60,505 nt of DNA from Planctomycetota bacterium. GTDB taxonomy: Bacteria; Planctomycetota; Planctomycetia; Planctomycetales; Planctomycetaceae. The notes beneath the pieces were generated by a model, which was not told the DNA's origin, searched no databases, and saw only the letters and a list, made by a program, of their open reading frames with translations. The position numbers and the translations under genes were made by a program. The stretch spans positions 1 to 60,505 of the forward strand of contig QWQG01000135.1 of assembly GCA_003670925.1 (NCBI GenBank), given 5' to 3'. Shown one piece after another: positions 56,721 through 60,505 of this stretch (position 1 is the first letter of the stretch; each line of letters starts with the position of its first letter).

Positions 56721-57338
56721 CTAGGCTGAAATCTGCGACCGATACAGACGGGCATCGACCATGCTCGCCATCTGGCCCTGATCCAGCTCGGCCGTCAGAA
56801 ATTGACACACCATTTCCGCCGCTCTGCGCGGTTCATTCAGGACTTCCCTGAATGTCAGTTCGAGAACTGAAATATGGCTGCGCTCGTCAAGTTTCCGTAG
56901 TCCGGTTTTTAACTCTCGGGCCCAGTATGCGGCCATTTGAGTATCGGAAACCAATGCGCCGGGCAACCCGAGGCGGTGGAGCATGTTTCGCTGCGACAAC
57001 AATATTTCAGCCAAGTCACGCTGCATAAACAGTATCCGCACGGGACAATTTTCCGGGATCTGCAACACCAGCGGGAAGACGACTTTTACCGCCCGGCCTT
57101 GCAGGCTTTTGAATGGGACTGGCTCCGCAAAAAAACCGGGCAGGCACGCGGACTCGAAGTATCCCTGCGGGTTATTCAAGTCGGCCTGACGCTGTTCATC
57201 ACAGACCACAGACATCCCACCGGCTCTCAGCATTTGCATCATTAAACTGGTTCCGGATCGTGGCAAACCGGAGACAATCGTGACAAATGGCAGAGCGGGC
57301 CGGCAAGCTGGTAAATCATGCGGCATAGGAATTCCCAT
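56721..57338 (-). CDS. Sulfotransferase family protein
   Basis: 205 residues from ATG 57338. The 5'-phosphosulfate loop is VSGLPRSGTSLMMQML near the N-terminus; further VVFPLVLQIPENCPVRILFM, then RDLAEILLSQRNML supports the 3'-phosphate-binding part, as in the PAPS-dependent sulfotransferase superfamily. It is shorter than full-length aryl or heparan sulfotransferases, so the acceptor region may be reduced. The ATG overlaps the TAA stop of the phosphodiesterase-TPR gene (TAATG), so translation is coupled. It may sulfate a cell-surface or exported glycan (inference). No PAPS synthetase is in the window. Confidence 0.87.
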   Translation of the reverse strand: MGIPMPHDLPACRPALPFVTIVSGLPRSGTSLMMQMLRAGGMSVVCDEQRQADLNNPQGYFESACLPGFFAEPVPFKSLQGRAVKVVFPLVLQIPENCPVRILFMQRDLAEILLSQRNMLHRLGLPGALVSDTQMAAYWARELKTGLRKLDERSHISVLELTFREVLNEPRRAAEMVCQFLTAELDQGQMASMVDARLYRSQISA

Positions 57339-59329
57339 TACGCTTCCAGAGTCGGCGTTTGCAGTTGCATGGCGGCCATCCACTGTCCGGCCTTTTGATA
57401 CAGGGCTATCAATAGCTCTCGCGCTGCAGGGAATTCTGGCTGTTGTTTCAAGGCGACTTTGAGGCTCTTGATGGCGTTCGGATTCTGGCCAATCCGATGG
57501 TACGCCAATCCCAGATGATAATGCGCCGTGGGGAAAAAGAATTTCAGTCCGACTGCGGTCCGGGCTGATTCAATCGCGCTCGGATAGTCCTCACGAGTCA
57601 GGCAGACGATCGCCAGATGATGCTGGCACCGCGCGCTCATGGCATCCAGCTTCAGAGATTCTCGGAACGCCGTTTCGGCATTTTCCCAATCTTGCTGGGC
57701 CACAAATAGCTCCCCAAATCGCAGCGGGACTTCCGGCTGGCCGGGTGCCATGGCGAGGGCGGCCTGCAAATAGTGTCGTGATCGAACAGCGTCACGGTCA
57801 GCATGATACTGGCCGGCTTTCAGGAGCAAGATGTCGCTGTTGAGGATTCCTAGCTGATCCAGATGCTGGATGATGGTCTGCAATCCGCATTGGTTCTGTA
57901 ACTGATGGTAGCATTTTGCAACGGCTATCAAAATTCGCTCATCGTCAGGTGTCTCAGCCAAGAGTATTTCCAGGATGGTGATCGCTTTCGCTGGCTGCGA
58001 TTGATGCACATAGACGCTCGCCAGATTGATTTGGGATTCCCGAATCGCTTGCCGCACGAGCGCTGGCGATGTTTCCTCCGGATGCGAGCCGTTGGGGAGT
58101 GCCGACAGGTAACCCAAATTTTGCAACTGAAGGATCGCACTGGCGGCCGCCAGCGTGTCGCTCCGCTTGTCCTCGGCGTGCATCCCGCATGCTCCGGGTT
58201 CGGACTCCCAGTCAGACAGCGGTTCGAGAAAATCGGGCACGCGGAAAGCTTGCGTCAGGATTTTTCCTGGCATCGTCTTGTCGCCGGGTAGCCCCAGCAG
58301 AGCTAGAATCGTGGGTGCGATATCCAACAACGTCGCTCCATGCACACGATCATCCGCCACGATCATCGGACCTTGCATCGCGACTATGCCCCAGCCCCGA
58401 TGCCATTGGGCAGCTTCGGCATGCGGCGTCGCCCCATGACTAGAAATCAGCGGACGGCGATTCCCCGAATGGAAGCCGTGATCCGACACGACCACGATAT
58501 GCACGTCCGGTCCGGCGATCTCCATCATTCTTCCGAGCATCTGATCATAAGCTCGGTAAAGCCCGCACATCACATCCTTGTAAAGCGTGTAGTCGCGATC
58601 CTCGATATGGGCCATCTGTGGGGGGTGATAGGGCATGAAAAAATGCCCGGCTGTATCCAATCCAGGATAGTAAACCGCGGCGAAGTCCCATGGTTCAGTC
58701 TCCAGCAACGCCGTGGCTACCGCATGCACGGTGTAGTCGCGGGCCAAAACCTCCGCCAGACGCAGCGGTTTGGGATCCAATTTCAGATCAATCTCTGCCA
58801 CGCTCGGGATCAGGCCCAACAGATCGCTTGTTTCTATCTCGAACGGATGTATTCGCAGCCAGTCAGCCATCTCACTGACACGCGATGGCCAAACGCCCTC
58901 TTCTGCCATCGGCAATCGCTGTCCGACAGATCCCCAGTCGAGCTGCACGGCCACGTCCGAGACACACACTCCGTTGATTGGCTCCGCAGGCTGAGTGGCA
59001 TACCAGCCCACCACAACGGATTTTAAATCCCTTTGGCTGGCGATATTCCACAGAGCTTTGCAGCGACGTGACACAGACGAAGCCGGCCGGACACCAAGGC
59101 CGTCCTCCGTCGGTTCGATGAAACCCAAAATCCCATGCTGATCGGCCGTTCGCCCCGTCGCGATCGATGTCCATAAAATGGGCGAAAGACATGGTGATAA
59201 CGTGGCCAAATTACCGATCACCCCCGATTGGACCACCTTCGAAAGATGCGGTAATTCACCCCCGTCCAGCAGCGGATTGATCATTTCCCAATCCGCACCG
59301 TCCCAGCCAATCAGCAAGACTTTGCCCAT
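57338..59329 (-). CDS. Alkaline-phosphatase-fold phosphodiesterase with C-terminal TPR repeats
   Basis: 663 residues from ATG 59329; the frame is open further but the family sequence starts at KVLLIGWDGADWEMI, which carries the first metal Asp. SPILWTSIATGRTADQHGIL supplies the likely Thr/Ser nucleophile, GLDTAGHFFMPYH a metal His and VVVSDHGFHSGNRRP the second site (Asp-His-Gly). So the phosphodiesterase/nucleotide pyrophosphatase motifs are complete. From about residue 410 onward there are TPR-like repeats (AKAITILEILLAETPDDERI, AETAFRESLKLDAMSARCQH, AIKSLKVALKQQPEFPAARE). No signal peptide is seen. The stop overlaps the sulfotransferase start, so the two act together (inference). The substrate is unknown. 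Confidence 0.87.
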   Translation of the reverse strand: MGKVLLIGWDGADWEMINPLLDGGELPHLSKVVQSGVIGNLATLSPCLSPILWTSIATGRTADQHGILGFIEPTEDGLGVRPASSVSRRCKALWNIASQRDLKSVVVGWYATQPAEPINGVCVSDVAVQLDWGSVGQRLPMAEEGVWPSRVSEMADWLRIHPFEIETSDLLGLIPSVAEIDLKLDPKPLRLAEVLARDYTVHAVATALLETEPWDFAAVYYPGLDTAGHFFMPYHPPQMAHIEDRDYTLYKDVMCGLYRAYDQMLGRMMEIAGPDVHIVVVSDHGFHSGNRRPLISSHGATPHAEAAQWHRGWGIVAMQGPMIVADDRVHGATLLDIAPTILALLGLPGDKTMPGKILTQAFRVPDFLEPLSDWESEPGACGMHAEDKRSDTLAAASAILQLQNLGYLSALPNGSHPEETSPALVRQAIRESQINLASVYVHQSQPAKAITILEILLAETPDDERILIAVAKCYHQLQNQCGLQTIIQHLDQLGILNSDILLLKAGQYHADRDAVRSRHYLQAALAMAPGQPEVPLRFGELFVAQQDWENAETAFRESLKLDAMSARCQHHLAIVCLTREDYPSAIESARTAVGLKFFFPTAHYHLGLAYHRIGQNPNAIKSLKVALKQQPEFPAARELLIALYQKAGQWMAAMQLQTPTLEA

Positions 59330-59436
59330 CTGCCTGTATTGCCTCACATTCGTCGTTGAACCAGATAAAGTAGGGTGTGTGAAGCAGCTCGCAACACACA
59401 CCCCTGCGGATTCGCTTACAGCGTGAGGCTTAACGA

Positions 59437-60159
59437 TCAGGCCTGAACGGTCGGAATATTATTCCCCAGCTTTGCGGCCTGCCGCCGTCGTCGCTGAATT
59501 AAACCCGCTGCGCCGACCGCCAAGAGAGCAAGACTGCTCGGCTCAGGGACCGCTGCTGGAGGTGTTGGAGGTGCTGGAGGTGCTCCAAGGATGGTGATGG
59601 AGGTGGCCGCGGTTCTCTCGAACTCGACGAAGGCGAGCGTGCGAACGCCCATGCTTGCACCGACCGTCATCTTGCCATACCCGTAGTGGGTAAGGGCGTC
59701 GGCACCCAAGAAGCGGAAGCCGAAGTAGTTGTCCGCGTTGAGAACCCAGCCACCAGCCGTGACGCTGCTGGCGGTGTTGCCGAAGGTCGAGGCGGAACCA
59801 ACGATGGTGCCAGCCGACAGGCTCGCGACCGCAGAGGTCGTGCCGCCCTGGCCGAGGCCCATGACTTGGCCGCTCGGAGCAGCAGCGGCGAACCAGCTCA
59901 TCGCAGTCGTCGAGGTGCCGTAGGGATTGAGGTCCCAACCAGTGACCAAGCCGGCAGCGCTGGCGGCGACCCGGGTTTCAACATTGATGTACTTGCCATC
60001 GATGTTGTTTGGGATAACGAGGTTTGCGTCCCAGTGGATGATGTCAGCGTTGGCTTCGCCAGTAACAACCGTCGTTACTGCGGTGAGCACTCCGGTGGCA
60101 GCTACACCACCGCGGACAATTTGTTTTAACACCTTACGGGTTTTTTTATTACGACTCAT
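59437..60159 (-). CDS. PEP-CTERM sorting-domain protein
   Basis: 240 residues from ATG 60159 (GGAG twelve bases ahead). N-terminal signal with basic start (RNKKTRKVLKQIVRGGVAAT, then GVLTAVTTVVTGEANA), a Gly/Ala/Ser/Thr-rich central region with beta-type character (MSWFAAAAPSGQVMGLGQGG), and the C-terminal PEP-CTERM signal AVPEPSSLALLAVGAAGLIQ followed by RRRR. Exosortase-type enzymes process this signal and anchor or release the protein in the exopolysaccharide layer. It follows the phosphodiesterase gene's start by 107 bases in the same direction upstream, so it may be transcribed with it. No exosortase gene is in the window. Confidence 0.9.
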   Translation of the reverse strand: MSRNKKTRKVLKQIVRGGVAATGVLTAVTTVVTGEANADIIHWDANLVIPNNIDGKYINVETRVAASAAGLVTGWDLNPYGTSTTAMSWFAAAAPSGQVMGLGQGGTTSAVASLSAGTIVGSASTFGNTASSVTAGGWVLNADNYFGFRFLGADALTHYGYGKMTVGASMGVRTLAFVEFERTAATSITILGAPPAPPTPPAAVPEPSSLALLAVGAAGLIQRRRRQAAKLGNNIPTVQA

Positions 60160-60505
60160 TAATTTACAACTCCACCACATAGCAACATAAAAAGAAGGAA
60201 GGCTCCTCCCCAAACTACCAGCCCCCCCCCCGTTGTTGCAACCAACTAAAGCACACATTCCGGATCGCAAGAATTCGGAGTTCTGCATTATTCATGGGGA
60301 GAAACACGGTGCGGGAGAAACACGGTGCTATGCATTTGAATTGTCGAGTCTTAAAAAGATAGGGGTAGGGAAGGTTCATTGATTTGAACCTCCCCTCCCG
60401 CCGAACCGGACTGGCGGATCTCCCGCATCCGGCTCTCCAGTCGATTGTTACTTGTAACAAGATTGACTTTCACAGGCATGGGCCATTGCCAGACTGAATA
60501 ACCCT
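60160..60505. promoter_or_regulatory. Upstream region of the PEP-CTERM gene with palindrome and short tandem repeat
   Basis: A perfect 16-base palindrome TTGTTAC-TT-GTAACAA lies at 60445-60460. Two direct copies of GGGAGAAACACGGTGC lie at 60297-60312 and 60313-60328. A C-rich run sits at 60223-60231. I see no gene. The palindrome is a candidate operator for the PEP-CTERM gene, 285 bases upstream of its start, or for a gene beyond the window edge. Confidence 0.35.

Overview
The window looks like a chromosomal segment of a planctomycete (Planctomycetota, probably order Planctomycetales). The lineage signals are protein families that are typical of that group: a Tat-exported DUF1501 protein at the left edge, a giant DUF1549/DUF1553 (PSD1) cytochrome c-type protein, a PQQ-like propeller opening with the motif WPQFRGPNSDG, FG-GAP/VCBS exported proteins, a very long secretin, a PEP-CTERM protein and small exported Cys-rich proteins. 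Base composition is moderately GC-rich (by eye) and fairly even. I see no tRNA, rRNA, CRISPR array, prophage or integrase. This is essentially housekeeping and cell-envelope chromosome with a few small repeats and one transposase remnant.

Layout. 1-5 kb: edge of a DUF1501 gene, an ISKra4-type transposase remnant, then a tight operon guaA-sixA-dprA on the minus strand. 5-9.6 kb: an overlapping pair M20 amidohydrolase/YbdK carboxylate-amine ligase, a dispersed hairpin repeat, fmt and convergent yqgE. 9.8-13 kb: cutC and a YkgJ-type Cys-cluster protein, then a lipoprotein alpha/beta hydrolase. 13.3-20.2 kb: a DUF2079 membrane protein whose coding sequence carries a translated REP-like palindrome, three successive perfect hairpins, and a 1475-residue secretin with five N-terminal repeats. 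20.6-25 kb: a gamma-glutamylcyclotransferase-like protein, dapF, a second copy of the dispersed repeat, a PQQ-like propeller protein and gapA with a shared terminator. 25-31 kb: exported proteins (a helical-repeat protein ending in a receiver-like domain, a propeller-like protein, an FG-GAP protein) plus a polysaccharide deacetylase. 31-38 kb: GalT-like protein, COG0523 GTPase, aldehyde dehydrogenase, alpha/beta hydrolase, aroH chorismate mutase and a LarA-like protein. 38-44 kb: two SPFH/band-7 proteins in tandem and cysS. 44-52 kb: a SpoIIE-type phosphatase with an unphosphorylatable receiver, a Gly-rich RRM protein with a structured leader, Cys-rich exported proteins, an aldo/keto reductase, an OprO/P-like porin and small membrane proteins. 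52-60.5 kb: the PSD1 protein, an EamA transporter, a sulfotransferase translationally coupled to a phosphodiesterase-TPR protein, and a PEP-CTERM protein.

No single locus is a clear new defence or biosynthetic system. The best candidates for something undescribed are: the sulfotransferase/phosphodiesterase-TPR pair next to a PEP-CTERM gene; the exported receiver-like protein; the ligase/hydrolase overlapping pair; the tandem SPFH operon; the Cys-rich envelope proteins flanking a porin; and two hairpin repeat families, one of which has been absorbed into a reading frame. All functional calls are from sequence reading only, with no database search.
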